DNA of 64,000 nucleotides from Fomes fomentarius (Eukaryota; Basidiomycota; Agaricomycetes; Polyporales; Polyporaceae), in assembly GCA_022606135.1 (NCBI GenBank), contig JABYQN010000011.1:1240001-1304000 (forward strand), read 5' to 3'. A program made the position numbers and the translations under genes. The notes under the pieces are model-generated. The model saw only the letters and a program-made list of their open reading frames with translations. It ran no database searches and was not told the origin of the DNA. Shown here in pieces: positions 1 through 12,514 of the stretch; the first letter of the stretch is position 1, and every line of letters starts with the position of its first letter.

Positions 1-3000
1 ATCCATCCAAGCACGTACGTACGTCTCTGCTACGGAGCTTCACGGTCTCACTCAAAGGTTTATGAAGAGTATTAATACTGTCACGACAGGGTCCAGGCTG
101 AAGCAGAACGTCGACTCAAACATACAGCAAACATACAGTACCGTCGAACGCCGGACTCTTTCTTATGGATCTGTTTCTTTCACGTACCTGTCTTCAATTC
201 CTAACGGGCTGACCATATCACCATCGAAAAGAACATGGCAACCGAAGCACGCATCCAGCCCAAGCCAGAGGTACTTTTGAAGTTCCTACGGCCCCATCGA
301 CAGCCTCCCACCGACCGGGGCAAGCACCTGAACGCCCTCCGACCGGCATCGCTGGCGATACCGTTGGACGGACGCCTTCGCGGTGCTTGACACTAAGCGC
401 GGTCCATACCCTCCATCTCACGGAACAGAGCACTACCTCACACTCGCAGCACGGCTCGTCGACAGTAATCCGTCACTCGGTAGGCGCCGGCAGCCGTGAG
501 CGGGGCGGGTTGCGCATCGGGCAGGAGGTGAAGGATGGGGCCAAGTAGGGATGGGCACAGACAATACCACCCTGACCTCACCCATTCCCATCTGAATGTC
601 CGCGTGCAGAGCCGGATGGTACGAGCGACCGTGGAGGCGATCCACCCGCGCTTGTTTCGTCACCGTGCTCGTAACACACGTCCAGGCTCCGCGAAGGGCG
701 GGAGGGTGCGGATGTGCTGGAAAATGTGTGGTCGCCCCGAGCGGGGGGGGGGACCTTGACCCGATTAATTGATGGCTATGTGTCGTGCTCAGCCGGCGGA
801 CGCGCGAGAACGGACGAGGCGAAGGGCGTCCTGGCGCAGGAAATTGACGAGTACCGCCGGATGCTCGAGAACAAAACGGAGGCGGTACGTGTCGGACGGC
901 ACGCTCGACCTCGCACATGGTGCTCTGGACCCGCCAGTCATGGGAAAAGAGAGAGAGGGAGATAGGGAGGGGAGGAATGGGAGGAATGGGCAATGGAGCT
1001 CGAGAGGAGAGCCGCGCCGCTGCACGTGTCCGCAAGCATTGCTTCATCTTCCATGCCTCGCTCGCCCACGTCTTCGTCTTCGTCTACGACTGGCACGACC
1101 CTTGAATCGCATTTACGTTTGAACCTCAAACCTCGCGTGCCTCGCACACCGAGCGTCGAGGATCACGAGTAAGAAACGATCATTGGGGTCGTGGTCGTGG
1201 TCGCGGTCGCCAGAGGCACCATGAACCATCCCTGGCATGAACGGCTGCACGTCAAGAAGCTTGGGGACGCTGACCGCGGGTGGCACTTTCTGCCTTGCCT
1301 GACTGGCTGACTTCCTGGCGTCAGGTGCGCTGGACGAGGAAGAGAAGCGACTTCGACGCACCCACGCCTTTCCGCCTTGCCTTTCGCGAGTCTCGGCACG
1401 CACCTCGGCATGCAGTGCCTTCTCTCCCAGCTCGCTCGATACCGCGAAGGTCACGAAAGAGACGGAAATCGATCGCGAGCGAGCCCGCCCGTGCAGAAGG
1501 AGAAGGAGGCAGAGAAGAAGCGGGAGTACTGGACGGCGCTGACCGTGAAGGATGTTGACGACATGACCGCTGAGCCTCGACGGAACCCCGCCGCTCGTCT
1601 GAGGGCGATAACACTTGTCATGGCATGTACGCGACGGCCTTCAGCAAATGTGAGTACCAGGATAGGAAGTCGGCCACTCTCCGGAAGACGTTCTCACACT
1701 GATCCGAATCGCGTCTGGTAGCGGTTCGAAAAAGGGCCGCCTTGGCGGAGAGTTCTAAGTTCTGAGCGGTACACTTAGCACTGGACTTCCCGGGCACTCC
1801 CGTGCCCATATCTGCACCATTCCTGGACGACGCGAAGACTGAAAGGTAGGCGTGAGCATGACCTCAATATGAATGGATCGCGGAAGGACCACACAGTCTA
1901 GAAGTATGTGTACTTACGGGATGTACCGGTACCTACCGATGGGTCTCAATCAAAACTCCAGATTGCCGGTGGCGCTTCGCTGCATTGTCAAACCGCACGC
2001 CGTTGCCTTCACGAAAATGGCTGCATCTACATTGGTTTTGCATCAGAGACGCTCGGTACGGTCGAGAAGCACAGCCAAAAAGCGCGAACTGACCCGACCC
2101 TCTTGAGAATTCGTGCCCTGAAGAAGTAGGTCCCTGGTAGCCACTGGGGTACTGATAGCGTTCACGTTCAGTTCACCTTCGTACGTCCTTCTATATGCGC
2201 GTCTTGATCTTGCGTGCCGCCCGATTGTGCCTCTTGTATTCCGCAGAGCGCGGCGCATGCACACTTGAACCGCTTTCAGAGGTGGTTGTGGAAGTGGCAG
2301 CCTGGTCCCTGGAAGCGCTGATCCAAGTCAAGAGCGTGGTCTGCAGAGAGAAGCAGGTAGGGTTGGCGTTGCTGAGCAGTGGAAGCGGCGGGTGCTCTCC
2401 GGGCGCAAACCTTCTGCTGCGTGCTGGCTCTGACCCCAGAAGGAGAGAGGTGCCCGAATAAGCCGGCTACCGACACGACGGGACGATATGATGGTAGCGA
2501 CTCTGTCGAAGTCTGTTGATCATTTTCATTTTGCTGCCTGCCCCTGGGCTGCGCCGTAGGCCCTACGGCGCAGCAGTGTTTGTCCTTGTTCGGGTCCGTG
2601 GTTAACGCTGAGCGTGCAGCGGTGGCCTGCGCGGGCGACGTATCCATATGCTGCATGTACGGCGGCGGTCTCCACACACCGTAGTGGCCGAGTGAGTTGA
2701 CATGGGCATGCCACTGCCCGTGACCGTATGAGAATGAGTACACGGATATGATCAATGACCAGAGGACGCGGCGTTCTCAGCCCTGCGACATTGGCATCTT
2801 TGTCGGGTACCGCCTACGCCAAATTCACAGGTACCCATGTCAACTCTGGTTCCGGGACCAAGGTCGGGGTAATGGAGCCGTTTGTTGCTCGATCCTGGCG
2901 GTCTGGATGGCTTGATGCCTTTCATGCTGTGCACCGAGAGTCAAATGAGATGTCGACAGGGCTAATGACCAGTAGTTGACTGACCGCTAGAAGAGCGAGC

Positions 3001-6000
3001 ACTTCAGGAAACACACGGAGCAAGGATCCGTAACATGCCGAACTATTCGGTGGCCCCCAAGAACCCGGATTCGTCCTTCGGCTCATTCAGTGACTTCTCG
3101 GTGATGTCATGAAGCGGCAACAGACTAGTACTGAACTCACCGGCGCTCGGCACGAAGCCGTCTTCTTCCTTGTCATCATGCTTGGCCCTATGAACACAAA
3201 GATGAACAGAGGTATGCATCGTTTCGTGCGGTGCTACAGCCTTCCACGATGGGGCGCAGTCAGTGCTCGAGAACAGTTCTTCCGGAGTGCTACTGGATGA
3301 ACAAGGATCTGAGAAGTATGGCGCAACCGGCGATATGTGTGGAACTGTCCTGCACCAAACAACTGTAGCGTTAGGGGGGGGTGAGCATATTGATATTGAT
3401 TTGCGCTACATTGCGTGGCCACTCACAGACCACATTGCTATGCGGCATAGCAATATCTCTAATTGGCAGTGGGTGGCGAGTCAGTATCACGCAAACCCGC
3501 CGCCGCCACTGTACGATTGGTCTTGGGCCACGATGAGCCCATTCTGACATTACGACGGGGAGGGGGGTCAGCTGGCTTGATCGGGCCGAGCACCTGCGAC
3601 GAGCGTACGTGGCAACACGACGAGCCGCGCCTCAGTGAACTTAGGGCGAATGTTTCACTGGAATGGAGCACCCGTAATTTGACGACCGTACCGGTCAGCA
3701 TTGTATCATGAAGGGTACATAAGTAAGCAAACGAAGCCGGCGGTGCGTGTGGGCGTTGGCGCGGAATGGTGTTTCCGCCGCGACTCGAAGAACCAAGCAT
3801 CGGAGGAACGAGTCCGAACGACTCACATGAGGCGCTTGAAGTGACCAGAAGTAGACGCCATCCCTCCATTGCACCCAGCAGCAGCGCGGCGAATACCAAG
3901 GGTCGGATCGCTGTGTCAATCCCGCTATGTCAAGCGTTGATAAGGTTTGAACTTGAATAGCAACTTACCCAGCTTAACGCCACACAACCGGTTCGTTTGC
4001 CCTGACCTGCGCTGTCACTAGGCCCATCGTGACAGCCGGTGGAGGAGAACCATCCAGCACGGAACTCATGCGAGACGATCGGAGGACACCGATGGAGAAC
4101 AAAGTGGCGGAATCGCCTCGAGATTGGGAAGGAGACGCCCCAGTGTCCGACATCGCGTGGCCGGAGCGTTCAACATTGTTAGACACTGTATGGCGTGGGG
4201 CGACGAGCGTCGCGCCTGCCAGCATGACACGAAACACTTTGCGAGTGGGGAATGATCGAGTTTGTCTGACAGACATTGCAAAGTAAGATTCAAGTGGCTG
4301 TACGAGACAGAACGAAGCCGCCTCGACTCGCACCTGCACAGATTGTTCAATCTTCTGATCTACACTGCGCATTCGCCGACCGCAGCCTGAACCCAAGTCT
4401 TGAGCGTGAGAGACTAGGGCCACGAACACTCTACGCTCTGACGTCAGCTCATCTCAGGCGTTCCACCGCGCGGAACGATCGCTGGGCCACTGGCTCAAAT
4501 CAAACGCAGCACCGCGTAGGACAAGTTAGACGTTTGTAACGTCTTCAAGACACAGCTTCTCCCGGGCCGGCAGGCCCGCCCGCCCAAGTCCGTTTTTGAC
4601 CGAGGTGATCGCAGGAGATGCCTCGAGGGAGGATTGGTGCACGTTACGCATCTGCCTCCGGAGATTGTTGGTCAGGCCCCCGCCGGACAGACACAGCATG
4701 AAGAGAGATTTTGAGACAGGTACCTCGCACGCCCACGCGAGCCCCGATGCAGTCCAGCATCATTTTTTTTTGGCGAGATCGACTCCTGGCAGTGGTGGTG
4801 CGCCCCGACCGCTGCCGTGTGACCTAGATGATACCGCGGGTACCATAGTCGACACAATACGATACACCCGCGCCCATGGCATGTCCGAATTCCCGAAGGC
4901 CGTCCGAGTCGCCGCATAGAAACGGTCTCCGCTGGCATCATAAGGCCTAGGACGAGTCAGGTCAGCGCGCGCATTCCAGTCAGTGGGTCAGAATACTTGG
5001 GTCGACCCGGTGAAACAGGTTCCGAGCTGAACACACGCCAGATTGCAAGGTGAAGTGGGTCGGGTAGCTGTACTTATCCACCATGTCTCCGATATACCAG
5101 TGGTGCCGTGGCAACTAGCACTGTCCAGGCACAAAGTGCACTCGGTTTGCTGGTCGAGGTGATGGCGCAGGTGGGAGTTGGCAGTGCCACGTACCTAGCC
5201 GAGTGAGAGCCTCCGATAGAATGCGGAGGCGCATCAGGCGAGCGACGGCTTGACGCGCATTGTCGGGGCGGGTGGAGGGCGCAAGAGAGGCCTCGAGGCG
5301 GATATGTGCGACCGGCGTCTCCCACCTGGCACCCACGACGCCCACATTTAATTTTGAAGGACAAGTCACGACGAGGTCAATTCGTAGTGGATGACACTGC
5401 GGAAGAAGATACGTATGACTCGTGCTGGTAAGGCGAAGACTGCGATGACTCGGAATATCTGCCAGATCTAGCCGTATAGCTGTCTGTGTCTGAAGGGAGA
5501 ACGTGGCAAACGGAGATTCAGGGATTTCATGGCGCCTGTTGCCAGGTAGTGCATAGGCGCCCTCGAGGCCCGTACTTGCCGCGATCTGCACTCTGTGCGT
5601 GCTGGGGAATGGAAACCGTCGAGGTAAGATTCAGTAGCCATTACCTGGAGCATGGTGCGTCGTGGCCCCGGCGTTACAACTCTCGAAGGAATGACCTGCA
5701 AAGGCCGTGAGGTACCAGAGCTCTGGCTCTCGCCGGCCTCGGTCGGCGGTTCTGTAGGAAGTCCTTGCTCTTTCCGTCCTATCGATCAGCCCATCCGGCG
5801 TTGAGCGGTGCGGCCTGGGAAGCCATCGGGAGCGTTGCAGGACCCCGTACGCTGCCTGTTCGCCGCTCAACCTTCCCGCGTCTTTCCTCAACTTGCCACG
5901 CGTTCGGGTGATACAGCATCTCACCATCTCCAGAGTGGAACCTCACCGCCTTCTCTCCAATTTCGTCCGCCATCGGCATCCCGCCCACGTATTTGCTTGG
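1..6000. other. Gene-poor stretch at the left edge
   Basis: I see no convincing gene here. The open frames on both strands are short, overlap one another and show no recognisable domain, signal peptide or credible exon chain. The only coding-like patches are the two described separately at about 714-1570. The final part, from about 5950, is the promoter side of the adenylating-enzyme gene. The rest may be heavily decayed sequence or true intergenic DNA. Confidence 0.5.
714..1570 (+). other. Possible decayed coding remnant
   Basis: Two patches read like real protein on the plus strand. One at about 800-885 encodes an acidic, helical stretch (DEAKGVLAQEIDEYRRMLEN). Another at about 1489-1570 encodes a charged stretch containing KEKEAEKKREYW and TVKDVDDMTAEP. 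No open frame joins them and I cannot define splice sites that do so. I do not recognise the family. They may be exons of a dead gene or chance low-complexity frames in GC-rich DNA. Confidence 0.2.
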
Positions 6001-6002
6001 CC

Positions 6003-6008
6003 TATAAA
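6003..6008 (+). promoter_or_regulatory. Probable TATA box of the adenylating-enzyme gene
   Basis: A TATAAA hexamer lies 228 bases upstream of the start codon at 6231, followed by a pyrimidine-rich leader. Position and context fit a fungal core promoter with a long 5' untranslated leader. The transcription start itself cannot be seen. Confidence 0.4.
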
Positions 6009-6230
6009 GGACCATGACTAGGATGCACCATCCCATCATCTATCTCATACTTCCTACTCTCGGTTCCGGCGCAGCTACCCTCCTGGTCCCCTGCTCTCCT
6101 CGTCTGCGTCTCTTTCCTCTTCGAGTATATTAGAGGTCTTTAATCGTCTTCGTCTTCCCCTACTCTACCTCCTTTGTGCTTCAGTTTCTGTCCATCCCCT
6201 TCGTGCACCATTCCCACCTCGTCTACAACG

Positions 6231-7972
6231 ATGGCCGCCTACAAGACTCACCTCCAGGCCCTCTACGACTGCATCCCCACCTACTCTTCATTGCCTATAT
6301 TCAAATTGCCAGTGTACGATAGCGAAGGTCAGCTCAAGGCATGGCAACCGGTGTCATATAGCCAGTTCACTTCCGACGTGGAGCACTTCGCCGCCCACCT
6401 ATCGCAAAAATTGGCTGCCGACGGCGTTGCACCCCGATCGGTGGTAGGTCTTTGGTGAGTACCAACATTCTCTGATATACAGTCTTCGTACTGACCAATT
6501 CGTTGTCAGGTCCAACGGAATGTCGTATGTCGACGTACTCTACATCTACGGTATTGCCCGGGCCGGCTACATTCCTCAACTCTTTTCACTACGACTACCT
6601 AACCCGGATGTAATCTACGAGCTACTCCAGAACGCTCAAGGCAAGGCGATCGTCTACGAGCCCGAGCTCGAGAGCATCCTCGGCAACACCCCCTGCCCTG
6701 CCTATGCCGCCATCGATCTCCGCAGCATCGAGGTCGACCGCAAGTTTCTCCCCCCTCTGCCGCAGCCCACGGCGGCGGACGACACCGTGATGATCTTCCA
6801 CACCTCCGGGTCGACATCTGGTCGCCCGAAGCTTCTGCGGTGCAACTACAAATGGCTCGACGCCATGGTGCGCAAGTCCGCGACCGTCAGTCGTCCCCTG
6901 CACCAGACTAATCAAGAGGTCACCGTCGCTATGTGAGTAACCCCACTCTGCTTCGCGTCCACATAGAGCGCTGACTGACGCGCTCATCATCAGGGGAAGC
7001 ATGTGTCACATCGGGCAGACGTTCATGTTCCTCGCGTCCTTCCAGAATGGCGCCTGCACCATCCAGCCAAAGGCGGTCACGTTCTCCACCGACGAGCTCG
7101 CGTTCATGATCACGCACGGCGGCCTCAGCCGCCTCAACCAGTTCCCCGCCTTCTTCGCCGTCCACCTCCGCGCCGCCCGCCAGAACCCGAAGCTGCTCGG
7201 CCTCCTCCAGTCGCTCGACGAGATCCTCTACTCTGGCCAGCCCATGCCTCTCGAGGACGAGGCGTGGGCGTACGCGCAGAACCTGCAGATCCGCAACCTC
7301 TTCGGAAGCACCGAGTGCGGCGCCATGCTCCTCTCCGTCCGCGGAGGCGGCAAGCCTAACCCCACTCTCCGTCCGATCGAGGGCACCGAGTACGCGTTCA
7401 TGCCCGTCGAGGACTCCCAGTCCGAGTCCGAGTCCGCCGAGAGCGGATATGCCAACGCGAACGCCCGCCTGCTCGAGCTCGTCATCCTCTCCACCTCCCC
7501 CGACTGCCCGCACCCCTCCATGCGCGCCGCGGACGGGCATTACCACACCGGCGACCTCTTCGTCGAGGCCGCGCCCGGCGCGTACACCAGCCGCGGGCGC
7601 GGCGACGACTGGATCAAGTCCGAGAACGCCCTCCGGTGCGACACGCGCGCGATCGAGGACAACGTCCGGCAGACGTGCGCCAGCCTCATCCACGAGTGCA
7701 TCGTCGTCGGCAACGGCCGCCCCAGCCCCGCCCTGTTCGTAGAGGTGGCCGAGGGGCTCGCGATGGACGAGGCGCGGCTGCGGCGGGAGATCATCAGGAG
7801 GACGAGGCAGTTCCACGCGAGGCGCTACCTCCACGAACGCATCTCGGACGCGAAGATGGTGGTGGTTGTGGCCCGTGGCACCCTTCCCCGCACGGCGACG
7901 AAGGGGAACGTCAGGAGGCGCGAGGTCGAGCAGATGTTCAAGAACGAGCTCGATGCCATGTTCGCGCACTGA
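6231..7972 (+). CDS. Stand-alone adenylating enzyme (AMP-binding, NRPS-like A domain)
   Basis: Three exons (6231-6454, 6510-6932, 6994-7972) give a 541-aa protein. It belongs to the acyl-adenylate-forming superfamily, which activates a carboxylic acid with ATP to an acyl-AMP. Visible core motifs are the A3 phosphate loop HTSGSTSGRPK (about residues 172-182), the A5-like FGSTECG, the A7 YHTGDL with D403, an A8-like GRGDDWIKSEN and the A10 lysine in TATKGNV (K519). The ATG was chosen because MAAYKTHLQALYD is a typical A-domain opening and both introns join in frame. No carrier-protein or reductase domain follows: the stop comes soon after A10. It therefore resembles the A domain of a fungal alpha-aminoadipate-reductase-like enzyme without its T and R partners. 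The substrate is unknown. It is intact and has no obvious cluster partners nearby. Confidence 0.85.
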
Positions 7973-9182
7973 GCGGGGAGGCACGCGATTCAAAATGAGT
8001 TGATCGTCAAAAGATCCTGTCCCCTGGAACGTCGGGGGCTTCGGTAGCCTTTCCCTACCACCCCACCCTTCCTCCATATCAACCTCACCCTGATTTTGCT
8101 TGCATTCCCTTTCATCTTCATCGTATATATCTTACTAATTCTTCCCCCTACATACTTTACTTTATTACAGCTATATATATACATAACTAGTACCTATTAC
8201 GCTCACATCTCTTTCTTCCATCCGCACTTGCGGACTCGATCGATGTTCTCTTGCTGTAGCATAGTATTTTATATCTGGATCTCGTGTAGCTCAACTGAAC
8301 CCACAATACTATCCATTCTGAGCCGAAACCGTCTCCTTGAAGTCGTGGCCCGCGAAACCAGTGGGCTTTGGCAAACACTATGTCTTGCACAGTAGTCAGT
8401 AAGCCAGGGGTTCGGGTTCCATTCTCATGACACAGCTCTCATGTGCGATGGCTTCCCGTTTTCTATGCGGGAACTCCCCGTCGCCAGTGCTGGCCCGCTC
8501 TCGTCGATCAAACATGCGACAGGGAAGACAATAAGTATGTACTTACACATCCAGAGGCTGTCCCAGCTTCTATCAGACCATCAACACCCCCATTCTATAG
8601 AAAGGCAGTCGCAGCCCGCAGAAGCACAGACTCCATGCGTGCCACAGTTGTGTGGATGATCATAACTTCAGGGGGCGCTGGCACAGCGATGGCCCTTCAG
8701 TTTCTGTGGATCGGTAAACAGTATGAATGCCGGCGCAAGAGATGTAAGAACATGCGAAGCCTGTGATGTGTGGGTCCGGGGCTGCAGTCAGTTTGAGTAT
8801 CATACCAACCAGGACAATTGAATTCCGATGACCCCTGCACCGGTGCGGTCATCCCCGGCAGACAGTGGCAACATAGTAGTACAGGTGGCATCATGATGTC
8901 GACGAGATGAAGTGATCCGGACTAACCTCACTCGCGGTCGGCTGGCGTGCTGAAGAAGACTCGAAGGGGGAGGCGCAGCCTAATAGGGCTCTGTGCTATG
9001 AAGCTAATCTAGATCAGATCCCGAAGTTCAAACGTTCAAGGCGGTGTTTTGCTGAGGAGGTTCTCCGGAAGCGCCCGTATCCGACTTTGGACCTGTACTA
9101 CCACAATGATCCACACTGCAGTACTCGTCTTGCAATGCTGGCAGCTCCGCATCTCCTGCGTTGTCACTTCCTCTCATAGCAA
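7973..9182. other. Intergenic, T-rich 3' region of the adenylating-enzyme gene
   Basis: The first 250 bases are T- and A-rich with several poly-pyrimidine tracts and fit a 3' untranslated region and terminator. Beyond about 8250 I find no supported gene or RNA. Confidence 0.4.
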
Positions 9183-9275
9183 ATGCCTTTCCTCGCTATC
9201 TCTGACTACCGCCTTCTCGCCCACCTCTGTCTGCCCCAGTACGGCTTCACCAAGTCCGAGATTGTGCCAGTGTAT
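9183..9275 (+). pseudogene. Possible N-terminal relic of an SGYLL-family gene
   Basis: A short frame starting at the ATG at 9183 reads ISDYRLLAHLCLPQYGFTKS. It aligns position by position with the family N-terminus (VSGYLLDEEMLRHLCILKYGATEA). No other part of the family protein follows, and the upstream promoter element is absent. The match is short, so a chance resemblance remains possible, although it lies just left of the other copies. Confidence 0.35.
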
Positions 9276-9932
9276 AGTGTTTCTAACGTGAAACCAGGTA
9301 CTCCACGTCTCGCTCTATGTGCTCTGTCCTGCTCCAGCACATAGCTTATTCATTCTGTAGGTCTATCTCCGAATCTGCCCCTACTCGTGAGTCCTTATTG
9401 ATCATCCTTCTTTCTCCTTACTTACGTGTATGCGCCAGTATGACAGCATGCGCAAGAGGCTATCGAAAAGTGCAATAGGATGATCCTGCATATATGCTGC
9501 GATAATAGATAGAGTTCTCCACGACTCTCACCAGGCGAAACGACGACAATGATGGACCGGAGAAATGTAAGTAGGTATACGAATCAAGGAGGTTCCGCTT
9601 TCCACGTCGCTGAACGATACCCGGCTCTGGTTCCATCACGTACGTGCGCACCTACGAAACCATCTGTATGGAACTTCTCTTACAAACCGCAGAGACCATG
9701 GTCATACTCAATTTCCTGGGCCATCACTGACACTGATCTCCCGAGCGCAGTGATGCTGCGCACCACGACGCTTTCTTCACCGGCAGTAATTAGCCGGCAG
9801 TAGAGGAGTTTGATCCGAACCGCCCAAGGAATTCCCACTCGGATGTGACTATGAACGCGGACGCCAAGGCAAGAGAGCTTTAAAACGGCGTGCTCATCAA
9901 CGCGGCTAGCCCTCGGACTTCCAGCCTCCCAA

Positions 9933-10751
9933 ATGGCTTGTTTCTCACTCGGACTCATTCTGTCCGCCTTGCTCTTCCCCGCAATCGCGGCGGCGCAAGA
10001 GACCAATTCCACGAGTAAGCTCCATTCCGCTTCGCTTCGTCTCTGTCACTCAACTGCGCCGTTCTGTTGCTTCGCAGCCCCAACCAAAATTGGAATCCTC
10101 CTGTTCCCCGCCTTCGAGCCCCTCGACGTGTTTGGTCCCGCCGAAGCTCTGCAGACGCTCGGACGCCAAACGCACCTCGACCTCTACCTCATCTCCAACG
10201 TCAACGGCACGGATCTTTCCCCGGTCAGCACCGAGCCGCGCTCGGCGGCCATGAACCCGTTCAACTCGACATTCTGGCAGTCCGTCGTCCCCACGCACAC
10301 GCTCGAGACCGTCCCGGACGATCTTGAGGTCCTGCTGGTCCCCGGAGGTCTGGGGACGCGGGCGCAGGACCTCCAGCCGACGGCGGACTTCATCAAGGCG
10401 GTGTACCCGAAACTGCATTCGCTCATCAGCGTGTGCACGGGCGCGATCCTCGTCGGCAAGTCGGGCGTCCTGGACGGGAGGAGGGCAACGACGAACAAGG
10501 CGTCGTTCAACCAGATCACGCCGCAGTTCCCGCACGTGCAGTGGGATCGGTACCCGCGCTGGGTCGTCGACGGCAACGTGTGGTCGTCCGGAGGCGTCTC
10601 CGCTGGCACCGATGTTGCGTTCGGCTGGATCGCGAGCACGTTTGGCGAGGACGTCGCGAGAGACGTGGCAAACAGGGTCGAGTACGAGTGGAGGAACGAC
10701 CCGAACTGGGATCCGTTTGCATACGTTTGGAAGGACTCCAACTTGAACTAG
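9933..10751 (+). CDS. Secreted DJ-1/PfpI-family protein (isonitrile-hydratase-like)
   Basis: Two exons (9933-10014 and 10078-10751, intron 63 bases) encode 251 aa. The start gives a clean signal peptide of about 20 residues ending AAAQ, so the protein is probably secreted or vesicular. The body is a glutamine-amidotransferase-like DJ-1/PfpI fold. It has an early acidic residue in FEPLDVFGPAEAL, the VPGGLG turn, and a nucleophile elbow ISVCTGAILVG with C147. The downstream motif RRATTNKAS resembles the ATTHW/ATTHK stretch of fungal and bacterial isonitrile hydratases and AraC-linked amidotransferase domains. Substrate is unknown; members include hydratases, chaperone/deglycase-like proteins and proteins without known activity. 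The intron is in frame and has no stop, so retention would extend the N-terminus, but GTAAGC and TTCGCAG are good splice sites. It appears intact. Confidence 0.8.
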   Translation: MACFSLGLILSALLFPAIAAAQETNSTSKLHSASLRLCHSTAPFCCFAAPTKIGILLFPAFEPLDVFGPAEALQTLGRQTHLDLYLISNVNGTDLSPVSTEPRSAAMNPFNSTFWQSVVPTHTLETVPDDLEVLLVPGGLGTRAQDLQPTADFIKAVYPKLHSLISVCTGAILVGKSGVLDGRRATTNKASFNQITPQFPHVQWDRYPRWVVDGNVWSSGGVSAGTDVAFGWIASTFGEDVARDVANRVEYEWRNDPNWDPFAYVWKDSNLN

Positions 10752-10893
10752 ACTGGCCTACCGAGGACATCGTAATTGAACTATCTATGTGCGTTCATCG
10801 AGACACCGTATACGACTATTACGACACAACTTGAAATGAGGACATGATATAAGTGTATTCTGATTGGAGCACGCCCGGGCCACAGCAAGTGTA

Positions 10894-11068
10894 CAGACGC
10901 CCATGTTGCTCGATAAGCGCTTTTACCTGTCTTTCCACCCTCGCTCAGGCCTCAGGCCTCATCATCCACTCCGTTCTCCTCAATATAAACAGAAAATCCA
11001 TAGTAGTTATACACAGAGACAAGAGGTCTATTGACATCTTTGTCTCAGGCTACCAAGCTGCAAAATGA
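10894..11068 (+). pseudogene. Truncated SGYLL-family copy with its promoter element
   Basis: A perfect CAGACGCCCATGTT element at 10894-10907 is followed by a pyrimidine-rich leader. At about 11024-11068 comes a frame reading RSIDIFVSGYQAAK and then a stop. IDIFVSGY is the exact N-terminal motif of the family, but the rest of the protein is missing. This is a 5' fragment left by truncation or partial duplication. It independently supports the link between the promoter element and this gene family. Confidence 0.6.
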
Positions 11069-12375
11069 TCAACGAGAAATTCCGCCTTGCACGCGAGCGA
11101 TCCTAACAGGAATTCATTGACAGCCACAAGTATCAAGGGCGGACGGCCGCTGTACTAGTACGTACGCTGATGATCATGTCCTGTCTATATCGAACCCTCC
11201 GACACGCTCTGGTTGATAGCAGCCCCCGTTTCCGGTATCCTAGCACGTTGACTAGCTTGTCTTTGTTGAAGTTCGTGAGTATATTGCTCCGTGCCTACGA
11301 TTTTGAACACGGGACTGATACGGGCTTATAGGGACGCGGGCACGATGTGATATCCACTTTTGTGGCTGCTAGGATGTACATTGTAGGCAGCGCTTTCCCC
11401 GTGATCACATTCCGTGTTCCATGCACCATCGCCGTTCCATGTGTCCAGCGATCGACTCTTGCTTAGACGCAAACTTCTCACATCCTCATCCACCATCTCA
11501 CGAACAGTTATCAGTATGTACTTCACGCACTTGTGAACCTATCATAGGCATGAGATGGATTCTTCGCCCTCGTCCTCTCCCTCGCCACGACATCGTATGA
11601 CCACTCGGAATATCAGCTTCAAGTGCATAGAAGGTTGGTACTGTCTTCCCGTTGCGCTTTTATATGTATGCACTATCCTCGGCTTCAACTCCACGTTGAT
11701 ATTACCAGTCTCCCCACCCATCGGAGAAACATGCGCCACCTGCGCGGCGTCCCACGCATATGCCAACGCATCCATTACATCGACCGTACCGAACTCGCCA
11801 CCCTCCCCTACGGGCTTGTCCTCGCCACACGCCCAATGCCTCCTTTTGCGCAAGCGTCGTCAACAAAATCGCATGTTCTCTCGATCCGGAATGAGAACAA
11901 GTGGACAAACGGTGGGGACTGCCTCCACTCCTCTGGCATCGACTAACATGGCATACTAATGGCCCTCTCGTTGTACCTCTTGGCTCATCAAAATGAATTT
12001 ACAACGACACAATAGGGGTGAACGCTACTCCAGGACAATGTATTCTTCGAGTCGTGGTTTCCGTTATGCCATGTTGTATGCCTCGTGTTCGTCGCCTCTC
12101 CACGTGCGTCGGTATGGACTTTTGGGCGAACCACATAAGCTGTGAGTCTTTATCCTCACGATCGGTGAAATTCAATCCAGCGTGCTTGGCAGGGTGCGTC
12201 ATAGATGTATTCTGCACACGTACATACTTTGTATTATAGGGCACTTTTGGTTCTCTGCTTTCTTTTCACGACACGAAAGATTATACTGCCCGCTTCCACC
12301 AATGTCGTAAGCGTTATATTTGCGAGGAGCTGTCCGAGTCGCATCGCCATTCTGAGAATAGTCAGTCTAAATTGA
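11069..12375. other. Intergenic stretch, no supported gene
   Basis: A pair of overlapping open frames on opposite strands at about 11542-11959 is conspicuous, but neither resembles a family I recognise and no exon chain can be built. The 18 bases around 12227-12244 (CTTTGTATTATAGGGCAC) recur with one change near 40537, in the flank of another family relic. Confidence 0.3.
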
Positions 12376-12407
12376 GCGCCTAGGGCTCAACCACAGACGC
12401 CCATGTT
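12376..12407 (+). promoter_or_regulatory. Bipartite SGYLL promoter element
   Basis: GCGCCTA at 12376-12382 is followed by CAGACGCCCATGTT at 12394-12407, about 108 bases before the start codon at 12515. The same pair, in the same order and orientation relative to the gene, precedes most other family copies. A pyrimidine-rich leader with CTCGACTCTC units lies between it and the ATG. It may be a transcription-factor site or core promoter. Confidence 0.6.
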
Positions 12408-12514
12408 TGATTCGGATTTGGGTGAGTCTTGGTTACATACACGTCACTTGTTCTCCTCGACTCTCACCGCCTCGACTCTCATCCACCTCCACAAACACTA
12501 TTTCAATGTACATT

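Noticed and set aside
433..1047. A 204-codon minus-strand frame in the GC-rich left end
   Set aside because: Composition is Pro/Arg/Ser/His-rich without motif, splice partner or start context; overlapping frames of similar quality exist on the other strand.
6929..8077. A 382-codon open frame on the minus strand
   Set aside because: It is the antisense shadow of the adenylating-enzyme third exon, produced by its high GC at third positions; it has no domain and the sense strand has complete A-domain motifs.
10050..10535. A 161-codon minus-strand frame
   Set aside because: Antisense shadow of the DJ-1/PfpI-like gene; Arg-rich composition typical of such shadows.
11542..11959. Opposed open frames of about 103 and 134 codons
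   Set aside because: Neither could be assigned to a family or joined to other exons; kept only as an intergenic note.
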